From: Marinoscillum sp965229915 | GTDB taxonomy: Bacteria; Bacteroidota; Bacteroidia; Cytophagales; Cyclobacteriaceae | Direction of reading: 5' to 3' | DNA length: 64,000 nucleotides | Assembly: GCF_965229915.1 (NCBI RefSeq) | Contig: NZ_CBDDJZ010000001.1 | Location: 992,001-1,056,000, forward strand | In this document: piece by piece, positions 27,736 to 37,873 of the stretch | Layout of the letters: each line of letters starts with the position of its first letter | Position numbering within the stretch: the first letter of the stretch is position 1 | Made by a program: the position numbers and the translations under genes | Notes under the pieces: generated by a model | Database searches by the model: none | Seen by the model: the letters and a program-made list of their open reading frames with translations, nothing else | What the model was told of the DNA's origin: nothing

Positions 27736-28326
27736 ATGATACTGAAGAATGGTTACAGTCTGTCCTTCCCCAAAAATCTTCAATTTACGGATGATGAGTT
27801 GTTCGATTTTTGCCAACGCAACCCGGACCTGAATATCGAAAGGGATCATAATAACAACATACTTATAATGTCGCCAACCGGAAGTTTATCAGGTAAATTT
27901 AGTAGTACGCTAATCATAGAACTTGGGATCTGGAACAAAGAGAACCATTTAGGCCACGTTTTTGACTCTTCTACAGGCTTTTCACTACCTGACGGTTCGA
28001 TGCGCTCGCCTGATGTATCCTGGGTGTCCAATGAAAAATGGGATCAACTTTCATTAGCAGAAAAAAAGAAATTCGCACCGGTTTGTCCTGAATTTGTAGT
28101 GGAAGTCATGTCACCTTCAGACGATTTAAGCGAGTTGAAAGACAAAATGCTCATGTATCTCACCAATGGCGCACAGCTGGGATGGCTTTTTGATATTGAA
28201 AATGAAGCTGTTTTTGTCTACACGCCAAACAATCAATCTTCGACAGTAGGCTATGACCATTTATTAAAAGCGGATCAAACCCTCCCGGGATTTGAATTTG
28301 ACTTAAGTCTGCTAAAGAGTGAATGA
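27736..28326 (+). CDS. Uma2-family (DUF820) putative endonuclease-like protein
   Basis: 196 aa. PD-(D/E)xK-like fold of the Uma2 family: SPDVSWVSNEKW and CPEFVVEVMSPSDDLSELKDKMLMYL carry the expected acidic and Lys residues, and GWLFDIENEAVFVY is the usual C-terminal strand. Uma2 proteins are mostly uncharacterised and often occur in many copies or near mobile DNA. Lone gene 44 bp downstream of menB. Confidence 0.88.
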   Translation: MILKNGYSLSFPKNLQFTDDELFDFCQRNPDLNIERDHNNNILIMSPTGSLSGKFSSTLIIELGIWNKENHLGHVFDSSTGFSLPDGSMRSPDVSWVSNEKWDQLSLAEKKKFAPVCPEFVVEVMSPSDDLSELKDKMLMYLTNGAQLGWLFDIENEAVFVYTPNNQSSTVGYDHLLKADQTLPGFEFDLSLLKSE

Positions 28327-28438
28327 ATTAGTTGAATAAGTCGCTTAACCAAAAAACAAACGCTACACATCATTGGTACTGAACATGCATACTGAAACGT
28401 CAGTATTTACATCACTACTTATGAAAAATGCAAGAAAG

Positions 28439-28466
28439 ACTTCCCGATTAAAGATAACCGGGAAGT
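28439..28466 (-). terminator. probable terminator of the 28498-37863 operon
   Basis: ACTTCCCG (28439-28446) and CGGGAAGT (28459-28466) form an 8-bp stem with a 12-base loop, followed on the minus strand by CTTTCTT. It lies 32 bp after the stop of the last operon gene. Confidence 0.5.
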
Positions 28467-28497
28467 ACTAAACGGCGGTGAAGAGGTATTAACGCAA

Positions 28498-30675
28498 CTA
28501 TTTCCTAACATATTCACCGTTAACAAGCTTTTGAACCACTTTCCTGTCCGGTGTCCGGCAATTGGAGGAGTAATTTTGGAAGTAAATGCATTCAGGTATC
28601 CCTTCTTTGAAGGTGATCTGTACTTGATCTCGTTGAGTTCCAAGCATCCCTTCGAATCGATAGTTAGCAGTGATTTTTTGAGGTCTGTTTTGTTGATCTC
28701 GTGAGGCGACATACACATTGCTTACGCTATTAGGTATGTAACGAAATGCCCACGACCTGGAATTCTCGGATACCAGATCTCTGGTGAGCTGGTCCAGATC
28801 CTGCTCAAGCGAGTAATCTACATAGTAACGCTCCACAGAGCCATCCAGCTTCATGGGTGGTTCTCCATTGGCAAAGCGAATTAAATTCTCTTCAAATCTG
28901 TCCAAAGCAGGGCCACCACATGGGTTGATATCAATCAAGTCCTTCATATCCAATGAGATATATTTGACCTCAGTAGACAAATCTGTTACCGGCTCCAAAC
29001 TATTGCCCTGTGTCATTTGCATGAATAGTTTACCGACATTTTTCAGCGCATCACGATCTATGATTTTACTGATCAATTCGTAAGCCTTGTATACTTCTGG
29101 ATCTGCATAAAGTCCGGTGGGTACGGGAACCCACTCCACGCAGACTCTGCTGATCTCCCACCCATATCCATCCTTAGTCACCTTCTCAGTGGCACACTTG
29201 TCCTCATAGATCATGACTCGATTGGCAGGTAAGGCAGACTTGCAATCTCGGGCACGGGCATACATGTAAGTAGTGATCATCTCACCAAAAATTATTTCAT
29301 CCCTGTTGAATGGGATGTTGAGGAAATCCCCTTTGATGAATGACCGGATTAATGCTTCGTTGCGAAGGCCTTTAGTTACAGCTCCAAGCTTGCTCCATGC
29401 CTTCTCTTCTGCCAGGCGCCTCTCCATTTCAATACGTTTCTGCTCACGCTCAATCTCCGCTTTCCTGGATTTCAAATCAGTAACAAGGGACCGAATCTGT
29501 GTGGACTCTTCAGTATTTGTAAAATAGACTGAATTGATCTGGTCCAGCTCAGGGATGAAATTAGAATTATTGATCCTTTGCTTTAGCGAATTGCTCATTC
29601 CAAGAACCAGCTCCGTTTTACGCTCTTTGATGCTCTCATCAAACGCTACAAGTGCAGGGCTTGACTGATATAGTTGAAATTTTCTTTTGACCTCACCAGA
29701 CAAGCTATTAAGCGCTTCCACATCATCCAGCGACCTTAATTTTCGAACCTCTGGCTCCACCAGTTCGCTCAGCACCTCGTTTGTTTTCTGCTCAAAAGCG
29801 GCACGAATATCTTGTTTGGCCTTCCCGTCAATCTTAGACCAAAGTTCTATATTCCTCCGGTCAAACGAGCTGATTCTCTCCAGTGTAGTAAATCCTTCAT
29901 TTTGCTGCAACTCATCCTCTTTAAGCTGCATGATGAGCTCATAAGCAGCACTCGTTTCTTCCTCACGAATAGCTGATTCCAGATTAGCGACCTCCTCAGG
30001 AAAGAACTGAGCATAATTGTTTTTAGAAATTTTTCTATATCTATCCAGCTCATTCCAATCGATTTGATTGGTTCGAAGTTCAGATATTGCCATTCGGCAT
30101 TCTTCCTGGTACTGATCAAGCTGACGCTGGACACTCACAGGTACTAGTGTGACAGAAGGAAATGTCTGATCCATGAAACTGTAAGTCGTGGACTGTGACT
30201 TATTGTACTTTTTCAACCATTTATCAAAATCCTTGGCTTCCACTGGTTTGTTACCGTCCATTTTACTCTTCAATTTCTTGGATCGGCCTATTGTGCTGAG
30301 CACGATCAAAGAGGCTAACCCCAAAGTAGCTGCTCCTGCCAGTTCCTGATTGAACTTTTCTTCTTCATTGGTCTCGGGTATACCAGGATAGACCTCAGGA
30401 CCCGCTACCCACCCTCCAGCAATGGATCCAAAGAAAATAGTGAGAACTGGTATGGAATAGGCTAATCCTTTCTCATACTGCCAGCGTGGATCCACCTGCT
30501 TAATTTCCTTGGTTCGTTCTCGCTCATTAGTGAAAACAGCTCTTTGCGAAAGACAAGATGAAAATAAAAGGGTGGAAGAAAGCAGCAGACAGATAACGCA
30601 TTTCAGAGTTAATTGCCGTGACATTAACTGACTAAGTTGATTTCTAAGTAAAAGTGTACTTTCAATGATCTTCAT
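28498..30675 (-). CDS. large lipoprotein of unknown function with coiled coil
   Basis: 725 aa from the first ATG; the ATG at 30624 (residue 18) would give a conventional signal peptide ending in the lipobox FSSC and may be the true start. After the lipid anchor come one or two hydrophobic segments (SIPVLTIFFGSIAGGWVAG; AATLGLASLIVLSTIG), then a long charged helical region (~150-430) and a cysteine-bearing beta-rich C-terminal half with VCVEWVPVPTGLY. Last gene of the six-gene envelope operon. No family recognised. Confidence 0.8.
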   Translation of the reverse strand: MKIIESTLLLRNQLSQLMSRQLTLKCVICLLLSSTLLFSSCLSQRAVFTNERERTKEIKQVDPRWQYEKGLAYSIPVLTIFFGSIAGGWVAGPEVYPGIPETNEEEKFNQELAGAATLGLASLIVLSTIGRSKKLKSKMDGNKPVEAKDFDKWLKKYNKSQSTTYSFMDQTFPSVTLVPVSVQRQLDQYQEECRMAISELRTNQIDWNELDRYRKISKNNYAQFFPEEVANLESAIREEETSAAYELIMQLKEDELQQNEGFTTLERISSFDRRNIELWSKIDGKAKQDIRAAFEQKTNEVLSELVEPEVRKLRSLDDVEALNSLSGEVKRKFQLYQSSPALVAFDESIKERKTELVLGMSNSLKQRINNSNFIPELDQINSVYFTNTEESTQIRSLVTDLKSRKAEIEREQKRIEMERRLAEEKAWSKLGAVTKGLRNEALIRSFIKGDFLNIPFNRDEIIFGEMITTYMYARARDCKSALPANRVMIYEDKCATEKVTKDGYGWEISRVCVEWVPVPTGLYADPEVYKAYELISKIIDRDALKNVGKLFMQMTQGNSLEPVTDLSTEVKYISLDMKDLIDINPCGGPALDRFEENLIRFANGEPPMKLDGSVERYYVDYSLEQDLDQLTRDLVSENSRSWAFRYIPNSVSNVYVASRDQQNRPQKITANYRFEGMLGTQRDQVQITFKEGIPECIYFQNYSSNCRTPDRKVVQKLVNGEYVRK

Positions 30676-30694
30676 ATCCCTTTCATTTTGGATT

Positions 30695-32491
30695 TTATCG
30701 TTGACTCTCTAATCCCCCTGGCATTCCTTTCAGTACAGGATATTCCGATGAGCTACCAAAGTCCCAGGAATCTTCATCCCAGGTTAAATAAATGCTGACG
30801 TCCGTTGTAATGCCCTGAAGGGTGGCAGTTGGATAACCAGAGCCAGCTGACGAACTGGTGATTCCACTAGTGCTTATGTCCCAATAGTTGGACTTAGGTA
30901 CTGAACCACTGTTTCTACCAACAAACCCTCCTATAGCACTGCTCCCCGTAGCACCTCCTGTGGAATAGCTGCTCACTACCAACCCAACATTCTCACCTAT
31001 TAAACCTCCAATGTTATAGGAGTTGGACTCTACCTGCCCTGTGGCATAGCAATTCTTCATTTCACCAGTAAAATATCCGACCAATCCTCCTACTGATCGC
31101 CCATTGGCTATGACCCTTCCAGTAGCGTAGCACGAACTAATCGTTGGAAATCCGTTGTATCTACTGCCTAATAATCCTCCGATGTACGACTCACCACGCA
31201 CTGTGGCTGAGGAGTAGCTATAACTTACCACTGGCAAATCACCACCTGATCCACCTACGGCACCAATCAAACCTCCGCATATATTTCCACTAGCCCTGGC
31301 CAATCCATGGCTTTGACTGGATATGATGGAGCCATTTTGATGCCACCCAACTACCAAACCAATAGTCTGAACCCCTTCTACGGACCCGTCAACCGAACAT
31401 GACTTGATGGTTCCACTGTTGGCACCAACCAGGCCAGCTACGGATCCTTTGCCTTTCACGGATACGGATTGCAACACGACATTTTCGACCGAAGCGGTCT
31501 CGGAGATAAAGGCAAACAACCCTATATAATCCGATTCCCTATTGATGTACAGATTGCTAATGGTGAAGCCATTTCCTTCAAACTTCCTGACAAATCGTGT
31601 ATTGCCTGTGTGTCCAATTGGGACCCAACCTTCGCCACTGGTTAGCTGTGTTTTAAGGCTCGTATTTTTATAGCTGTCATCCGACTGGAAGTCCAGGTCA
31701 TTGACCAGTTCAAAACCAATGAATGCATTGAAAGTATCGCGTGCGTGCTCCAGACTGAGTCGATAGAGGTCATTGATGTTTCGAATGTCAATTAACCGGT
31801 CTCTATCCTCATCCACCCAGTTTAAGTCATCCGGATTCTTGGTTTCGTAGGCCAGGTCAATCGCGTAAGAAGCATTACCTACATCGGCGGTAATGGTAGA
31901 TCGACGGACACCGTTTGTAAATACCGCCCGATCAACTGCTACAATGACATCCACAAAATCATGTGTGGCGTGGCTGGAACTAATGATTCCAGAGGATGGG
32001 TAGACAGAAACATTAGCATCATCTGAGTCCACATCAAATGCTACGTCATACGACGTGTTATTCGCTATTCGTAAAGCTACTTCATGTTCGAACAGTCCCA
32101 TATTGATCGTGGAAGTGGAAATATCCACAAATCGCAGACGCTCTAAGGCAATGTCTGTGACCACTTTGCTTTCAGGATTGTCACTCCGGAAGGAATTACT
32201 CTGAAAATCCTGAGCTCGAACTTCAAATTCGTAGTTGCCAAGCTGGGATTCCAACATGGAAATTGACAATGAATAATTACCTGATGCATCTGCGTATGCA
32301 TGCTGACCATTGATAAGCACTTCAGCATTGGGTATTCCTACAGCCGTCGATAGCCGCTCTATTACCTGACCGGTAAATTCCACAGTTACCAATTGCTCAC
32401 CATCTTCTTTCGGTGTAAGATCCCATTCGTCACATGCCTGGAGAAAAAGCATTAGAAGGAGCAGTGGATAGGATGATCTCATGAATCTCAT
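30695..32491 (-). CDS. BACON/GLUG-repeat surface lipoprotein (short)
   Basis: 598 aa. Lipobox LFLQAC (C20) predicts lipidation. Residues ~40-110 resemble a carboxypeptidase-regulatory-like domain, ~112-215 a BACON-like immunoglobulin domain (DISTSTINMGLFEHEVALRI), and ~350-560 a series of GLUG motifs (GGLVGYFTGEMKNCYATG and similar). The C-terminal YWDISTSGITSSSAGSGYPT and WDFGSSSEYPVLKGMP segments match the neighbour upstream. Likely an outer-surface adhesin or matrix protein (inference). It overlaps its paralog by 4 bp (ATGA). Confidence 0.87.
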   Translation of the reverse strand: MRFMRSSYPLLLLMLFLQACDEWDLTPKEDGEQLVTVEFTGQVIERLSTAVGIPNAEVLINGQHAYADASGNYSLSISMLESQLGNYEFEVRAQDFQSNSFRSDNPESKVVTDIALERLRFVDISTSTINMGLFEHEVALRIANNTSYDVAFDVDSDDANVSVYPSSGIISSSHATHDFVDVIVAVDRAVFTNGVRRSTITADVGNASYAIDLAYETKNPDDLNWVDEDRDRLIDIRNINDLYRLSLEHARDTFNAFIGFELVNDLDFQSDDSYKNTSLKTQLTSGEGWVPIGHTGNTRFVRKFEGNGFTISNLYINRESDYIGLFAFISETASVENVVLQSVSVKGKGSVAGLVGANSGTIKSCSVDGSVEGVQTIGLVVGWHQNGSIISSQSHGLARASGNICGGLIGAVGGSGGDLPVVSYSYSSATVRGESYIGGLLGSRYNGFPTISSCYATGRVIANGRSVGGLVGYFTGEMKNCYATGQVESNSYNIGGLIGENVGLVVSSYSTGGATGSSAIGGFVGRNSGSVPKSNYWDISTSGITSSSAGSGYPTATLQGITTDVSIYLTWDEDSWDFGSSSEYPVLKGMPGGLESQR

Positions 32492-35259
32492 CGCTGGGCA
32501 TCCACTCCGTTGGGCATTCCTTTGAGGGCAGGGTACTGACTGGAGTTCCCAAAATCCCAGGCATCACTACTCCAGGTAGCGTAAATGCTGGTACTGGAAG
32601 TAACGCCCTGTAGATTGGCAGTGGTCTGCCCCGTGGCATCACCGGCTGAGGTTTCAACTCCACTGGTATTAATGTCCCAATAGTTGGTGGAGGAAATGCT
32701 ACCGCTTCCAGTATTTCTACCGACAAGGCCACCGATATTAGATGAACCCTCCACCGTTCCGGTTGAAAAGCAGGTACTTATAATTCCGTCGCTTGAATTG
32801 GTACCTATCAATCCGCCAACATAGTAGCTTGAAGAAGATACTGCTCCCTTAGCATAGCATGACAAAACTTCTCCATTACCAAAACTTCCAATTAAACCCC
32901 CGATACTTTGACCGCTACCTTCCACGTCACCAGTGGCATAACAAGATTGAATAACACCTGATCCATAATATCTGTATCCTATTAAACCTCCTACTGCTGT
33001 AGTGCCATTAACTAGTGCAGTGGAGTATGAATACTCAACTCTCCAGGTATGTGAAGAGGAATTACCCAAGCGTCCAATTAATCCACCGACAGAACCTTCA
33101 ACAGAGGTGACGCTACCAGAAGTATAGCACTGACTTACTTTACCTTGACCATGTAATCCGATCAATAATCCCACTCTTGTTCCAGAACTCGAAATATCTC
33201 CTGATACTGAACAACCCACCACATCAGCTTGATTGTAGCCAATTAGTCCAGCAACATTATCATTTCCAGTCAAGTATTTTATAGATAAATGAACGTTGCG
33301 GATCTCTGCTCTAAAAGTCGTGGTAGCGAACAGAGCTGAATTAGAAGTTGTGCGATTAATTAGCAGATTGGAGATAGTGAATCCATTACCTTCAAACTCT
33401 GCGTTGAAATCCCCATTGTTGAAGCCTATGGGGAGCCACCCGCTACCACTGGTGAGTGTCGGCTTCAATGAAGTGTCCTCATAGTCATCTACATTCTCAA
33501 AGTCCAGATCATTGGCCAGTTCGTATCCGATAAACCCACCAGTAGGAGCTCCTGCCAGACCAGTTCCATCAGCATCCAGGTCATTTCGCATGTCATTCAA
33601 ATCATCAATGGTATGTATTTCAATCAGACCATCATTGTCATCATCTGCATCTACAGAGTTAATAACTCCATCGTTATCATCGTCTTCATTACCACCTCCG
33701 CCTGAGCCTGATTCATTTACGCTCATATTAATCACTACCTCATCGTCACCACCATTTCCACCAAACTGTAATCTAGCCTGGTAATCGCCATTGGTCAGTC
33801 CAGACCGATTGATGAACACTTCGATTTCATCTGATTGTGCGGGCTCAATACTTCCTTCCGTAGGGTTGAGTGATAACCAGTTTTGGCCTGAAGTAATCTC
33901 AATATTAACATCCCAGCTTAAAGTGGCAGATCCAGAATTCTGAAGGACTAATCCTAGTGACGTGGACTCCTCTCCGAAGTTCAATGTACCCTGCTCTATC
34001 ACCAAATTAGCTCCCGATGCGTCCACCTTTTCTGCCAAAACGGTGAGCACGGCAGTACCGGCTTTTTGTGAAGTAAATGAAACAGAGGTCTGATTGTCCC
34101 CAATGGACAGAAGCGAGCGATTGACCGTAAAGGTGAAAGATGTCTGACTATTGGCATTTAATGTGCCGCTGGTTTTATTGACACTTAACCAATCCGCCGA
34201 CAGGTCCAAGGAGTAGTTGATACTTTCTCCATTGGGATTGGAAAGGGTAACTTCTTTGGAACTCTCCCCAGTCCCAAAATCGATTTCATCAGGATTGATA
34301 GTCATGGAAGCTAAAGGACTTTTAGTCATTAACACCTGTACAGTGATGGAGCCACTTTCTGGGATGTTAAAGATCAAAGATCCGCTGTAATCACCCACGT
34401 CTACCGAGGCACGATCTACAGTCACCACCAGATTGTCCTGGTTGAGGCCATTTACGGTGCCTTCTGTTTTGCTGAGTTTGATCCAGTCGGCAGTTTTGGT
34501 TACTTCATAGGTAATGGCAGAATTTACAGTGTTTTTGATGAGCAAGGCTTTTTCATCTTCATCAGAACCAAAGTCCAACTGCGTGGGGGAGATTTCTAAA
34601 GGAGACTCAGGGTTGTTGAGAGCTGTTACCACCAGGTCGGCGGATGCTCGTCCTGCAATGTTGATGGTAAGTGTTCCTTCATTCAGTCCGAGCTGCATCT
34701 CACTTCGATCCACCGTCACCAGGATATTAGCACTGTTCTGAGATTGCAATGTCCCAGTTGATCTACTGATCTCGATCCACTGGTTGGGAGCAGTGATTTC
34801 GTAGCTGATCTGTGTGGAGATCACGTTTTTAAACGAAAGCGATATCTCTGTTCTACTATCTCCAAAATCCAGACTGGACGGGCTAACAGTGATAGCTGGT
34901 TTTGGAGTGAGTGCCAGATCGCCTCTCGTTTCTTCCAGACTTCTCACCGTTAATTGCGCAGTTTCTCCTGGCTCATAGTCTGGATGTGAAACGGATACGG
35001 TATAGTCTCCGATATTCAGATCATCGAATCGGTAAGAACCATCATTACCTGTTGTAATGCTGTTGGCTTCACCTCCTGACAAAGTGACCACTGCGTTGGG
35101 CACTGGTGTACCTGACCCTTCGGACAAAGCATTGGTAATGGTACCAATGAGTGTGCCGGTTAATATTGGATCTTCTTCATCTCCACAGCTTGTAAAGGTT
35201 AGAACCGTGATGGCTACTACCAGCAGCAAAATGAGTTTGATGTATTTGATTGGTGACAT
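32488..35259 (-). CDS. BACON/GLUG-repeat surface lipoprotein (long)
   Basis: 923 aa. Lipobox FTSC (C25), carboxypeptidase-regulatory-like domain (~35-110), four BACON-like repeats (~118-210, 220-310, 318-405, 412-510) each with an LDFG or IDFG strand and a W-I/L-x-x-S/N turn, an Asp-rich calcium-type linker (DDDNDGVINSVDADDDNDG, ~523-541), then six or more GLUG motifs (~680-870). It duplicates the downstream protein with extra BACON units. Such modular lipoproteins usually face outward and bind glycans or cells; that is family inference. Confidence 0.88.
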   Translation of the reverse strand: MSPIKYIKLILLLVVAITVLTFTSCGDEEDPILTGTLIGTITNALSEGSGTPVPNAVVTLSGGEANSITTGNDGSYRFDDLNIGDYTVSVSHPDYEPGETAQLTVRSLEETRGDLALTPKPAITVSPSSLDFGDSRTEISLSFKNVISTQISYEITAPNQWIEISRSTGTLQSQNSANILVTVDRSEMQLGLNEGTLTINIAGRASADLVVTALNNPESPLEISPTQLDFGSDEDEKALLIKNTVNSAITYEVTKTADWIKLSKTEGTVNGLNQDNLVVTVDRASVDVGDYSGSLIFNIPESGSITVQVLMTKSPLASMTINPDEIDFGTGESSKEVTLSNPNGESINYSLDLSADWLSVNKTSGTLNANSQTSFTFTVNRSLLSIGDNQTSVSFTSQKAGTAVLTVLAEKVDASGANLVIEQGTLNFGEESTSLGLVLQNSGSATLSWDVNIEITSGQNWLSLNPTEGSIEPAQSDEIEVFINRSGLTNGDYQARLQFGGNGGDDEVVINMSVNESGSGGGGNEDDDNDGVINSVDADDDNDGLIEIHTIDDLNDMRNDLDADGTGLAGAPTGGFIGYELANDLDFENVDDYEDTSLKPTLTSGSGWLPIGFNNGDFNAEFEGNGFTISNLLINRTTSNSALFATTTFRAEIRNVHLSIKYLTGNDNVAGLIGYNQADVVGCSVSGDISSSGTRVGLLIGLHGQGKVSQCYTSGSVTSVEGSVGGLIGRLGNSSSHTWRVEYSYSTALVNGTTAVGGLIGYRYYGSGVIQSCYATGDVEGSGQSIGGLIGSFGNGEVLSCYAKGAVSSSSYYVGGLIGTNSSDGIISTCFSTGTVEGSSNIGGLVGRNTGSGSISSTNYWDINTSGVETSAGDATGQTTANLQGVTSSTSIYATWSSDAWDFGNSSQYPALKGMPNGVDAQR

Positions 35260-35284
35260 GTGATTTAGGTTATTTTATAGTCGG

Positions 35285-36388
35285 TTATCTTTTAAGTTCT
35301 ATGAGTTGTTGGCGCATAACCTGCCAGTCAGGTTTGATCTTCAGCGCATTCTCTAGATCTGAGATGGCAGCCTGCTCATCCCCTTTGCTCAGATAAGCAA
35401 ACGCTCGGGCAGCATAGTCTCCGGCTCTTTGATCAGGACGGTTGTCAATGGCTACTGTGTAGTACTTGATGGCATTGTCGTACTCTTCTAATCCGAAGTA
35501 CGCTCTGGCTTTTTCCGTATAAGCATTCCATTGTTCCTTGTCCAGAGCGATGGCACTATTGGCTTCTGCGATTGCTTTTTTATGCAATCCAAGCTCATTG
35601 AGATATTTGGCCCGATTGCGATAAGCGGCCGTATAATCGGGTCGGTACTCGGTGGCTTTTCCATAGTATGCCACTCGGTTGATGTGATCTTCTTCACTGT
35701 CCCCTTCAATGGCACGTGCTTTTTCAAACCACATTTTGGCATAAGTGGTATAGTCCAGGTTGCGACTGAGATTAGCGTACTTCGCACTTAGAGCAGCTGA
35801 GTGGGTCCAGCCAGTAGCTATGGATGCAAGTCGGTCACTCCGTGCCGGGTGTGTTTTCGAAGCTTTATCGCTACCGGCATTTTGCATGGCTGCCTGGGCT
35901 TCCTCCATTGATGCACCGAGTCGATTAAGCGCAAACCCGGAGAATTCATCCGCCTCAAGTTCTTTATCTGGTCTGCTCCCCTGCCCATCCAGAGTGTGAC
36001 CATTGAGATGATGCCCAATCTCATGAGCAAGGATGCTTATAGCCGCCCAATCGGTCTGAGCTTTCATCCCTATTCTATCAAGAAATCCATCATCATAGAT
36101 AATGTACCTGATTTGGCCAATGTCTCCATCCAGATTGACTGCAAAGGCATTGTTGATGTTTGCACAGCGCACCAACAGGAAGTTCATCCGTAGACCAAGC
36201 TGCTCCATGATATTGGCTACAGGTACTTCCGCTTCCTCATAGCTATCATAACCAAGTTGTGGGCAGAGCTCCTCTCTGGAGAATTTGGCATTGTCACCGT
36301 AATACCCACATGCCTCTGTTAATCCTGGCTGGGAAAACAAGGCTGAAGTGGAAATGAAGAGTGCAATATGTAGCAATCCCCATTTCAT
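35285..36388 (-). CDS. secreted M48-like zinc metalloprotease with TPR repeats
   Basis: 367 aa from the ATG at 36388, which overlaps the upstream stop as TGATG; the longer frame is rejected because this start gives a signal peptide (KWGLLHIALFISTSALFSQ). HEIGHHLNGH is an HExxH zinc site, with a downstream ELEADEFSGF supplying the third ligand, as in M48 peptidases. The C-terminal ~170 residues are TPR repeats. Unlike HtpX it has no extra membrane helices, so it works in the periplasm, resembling BepA-like proteases (inference). Confidence 0.9.
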   Translation of the reverse strand: MKWGLLHIALFISTSALFSQPGLTEACGYYGDNAKFSREELCPQLGYDSYEEAEVPVANIMEQLGLRMNFLLVRCANINNAFAVNLDGDIGQIRYIIYDDGFLDRIGMKAQTDWAAISILAHEIGHHLNGHTLDGQGSRPDKELEADEFSGFALNRLGASMEEAQAAMQNAGSDKASKTHPARSDRLASIATGWTHSAALSAKYANLSRNLDYTTYAKMWFEKARAIEGDSEEDHINRVAYYGKATEYRPDYTAAYRNRAKYLNELGLHKKAIAEANSAIALDKEQWNAYTEKARAYFGLEEYDNAIKYYTVAIDNRPDQRAGDYAARAFAYLSKGDEQAAISDLENALKIKPDWQVMRQQLIELKR

Positions 36389-37164
36389 CAGAAGGTGATT
36401 TTTAGACCTACAGAGTTTCTGGCAACTGCCCAATCCAAATGCATCTTTCGCCGCTCAAAGACATAAAGGTTTTTGTCAGAGGCTGTGGCATCTACAATGT
36501 TGATGATCCAAACCGCAGCTGCTCCCACACCGAGAATGGTGCCGGTCGCTTTCCAGGTTTTTTCATTTTGATCGTAGGTATTGTACTGGGCCAGGTTTCC
36601 CTGACGTAAGGCCATGGCTGCCTGATCACCTTGCTTTCCTGCTTCACTAAAGCTGAAAATGGTTCCACCAATCAATCCCACTGTGCCCAAACTAAACAGC
36701 AACCCCTTGGAAGGTTCTTTATTGTAAAACTGACCCCATCCAGGCACTAAAGATGAACGCCAGATGAAATTCCCTTTGGCCATCACCCCACCATCAGTGC
36801 GCTCACCTTGCTTGGGTGACCCTATGAGTGTGTAGAAGTACGAGCCATTGTTCCACTTTTTCACTGGGAAAATAACGAGTGTTTTTTCGGCTACTTTGAC
36901 CTTACCACTTCGCTTAAACTCGCTTGACACCTGCTCATCAATAATCTCTCTTTTCTGCTCTACTGAAAACCCAGCAGTAACCGCACCACGTTGTATCGCC
37001 AGCGCCTCCAGTGCATCCAAAAAAGCTTCATCACGAGAGGTGCCCTCTCCTACGAAGTAATCAAATAACTGTGATTCAGATTGTGGTTCATCATTGATCC
37101 ATTTAGGCTGAGCTTGTAGTGCTAATACCAAAAGTATCAGTGGAAGCGTAATTAAAACTTTCAT
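36388..37164 (-). CDS. LPP20-like / DUF5683 envelope protein
   Basis: 258 aa from the ATG at 37164; the TTG just before is disregarded. Signal peptide to ~LQAQ (20). The first half has the LPP20-type pattern (PKWINDEPQ, YFVGEGTSRDEAFLDALEALAIQRG). The second half has WRSSLVPGWGQFYNKEPSKGLLF and two membrane helices, as in DUF5683. This fusion probably sits in the inner or outer membrane. Second gene of the operon, coupled to the M48-TPR gene. Confidence 0.85.
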   Translation of the reverse strand: MKVLITLPLILLVLALQAQPKWINDEPQSESQLFDYFVGEGTSRDEAFLDALEALAIQRGAVTAGFSVEQKREIIDEQVSSEFKRSGKVKVAEKTLVIFPVKKWNNGSYFYTLIGSPKQGERTDGGVMAKGNFIWRSSLVPGWGQFYNKEPSKGLLFSLGTVGLIGGTIFSFSEAGKQGDQAAMALRQGNLAQYNTYDQNEKTWKATGTILGVGAAAVWIINIVDATASDKNLYVFERRKMHLDWAVARNSVGLKITF

Positions 37165-37206
37165 CAAGGTAGGTGTGGTTAGTACGTAATGTGTAAATAG
37201 TATTAT

Positions 37207-37863
37207 TTAGAATTCTCCGATATCTCCATCATCGGCTTCTTCCGCAGCGGTCTCGATGGCTGCCATCACCGCACTGGTTTTATCGGCCAGTTCTAGCTGC
37301 TCCATGGCTTTGGCGAGGTTTTCCTGCACTGTTTTGGCATTGATGGAATACAGAAAGTAGACTTGCCAGTAAATCTTATTGGTTTCCTTTTCCAGGATTT
37401 TCTCCCAATAGCTGGCCACACGTGTAAAACCTGTGAATTTGGCGGCCGTCTTCATCTTCTCTGTTCGGGTAAACAGACGCTCACGTGCTTCTTCTGAGAT
37501 GGCCACATCGTTTCTCACGGAGGCATCAATCTCTTGCTTGAGGATGCTGGCAAATTCAAACGACGCATTGAGAGTAGCTACTCTCCGGGTATCATCCAAA
37601 GAAAACAGATCAGTGGAGCCATTATTGGCCATTTCTCGGGCATTGGCCACAAACAAGTACACGTCATCGTCCTTGTCCATTTTGATCCGGTTGGCTCTAC
37701 CTTTTCCCAATCGCTTAAAATCCTTACCTCGCGACCAATTGACCCAGTGAGGTTTATTGCCACTATCCTCCAGTTTTTTTTCTTTTTGAGCTTGCACCTC
37801 CAGTGCACTGAGTGTGATCAGTAGGTAGGTGACGGCCATGAGGAGCTTTGCAGTATTTTTCAT
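37207..37863 (-). CDS. LPP20-like secreted protein
   Basis: 218 aa. Signal peptide to ~VQAQ (25). KPHWVNWSRGKDFKRLGKGRANR and a long helix (NAREMANNGS..ATLNASFEFASIL) match the general LPP20-like plan of the next gene. The C-terminal part is Ala/Glu-rich and helical. First gene of the six-gene envelope operon, 43 bp before the LPP20/DUF5683 gene. Function unknown. Confidence 0.82.
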   Translation of the reverse strand: MKNTAKLLMAVTYLLITLSALEVQAQKEKKLEDSGNKPHWVNWSRGKDFKRLGKGRANRIKMDKDDDVYLFVANAREMANNGSTDLFSLDDTRRVATLNASFEFASILKQEIDASVRNDVAISEEARERLFTRTEKMKTAAKFTGFTRVASYWEKILEKETNKIYWQVYFLYSINAKTVQENLAKAMEQLELADKTSAVMAAIETAAEEADDGDIGEF

Positions 37864-37873
37864 AACAGTAGAC

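Noticed and set aside
28389..28406. ATACTGA-AACG-TCAGTAT hairpin as terminator of the Uma2 gene
   Set aside because: Only a short T-run (TTT) follows and it lies 60 bp past the stop; too weak to list as a feature.
35488..35787. 99-codon minus-strand frame inside the M48-TPR gene
   Set aside because: Same-strand out-of-frame shadow with no homology pattern.
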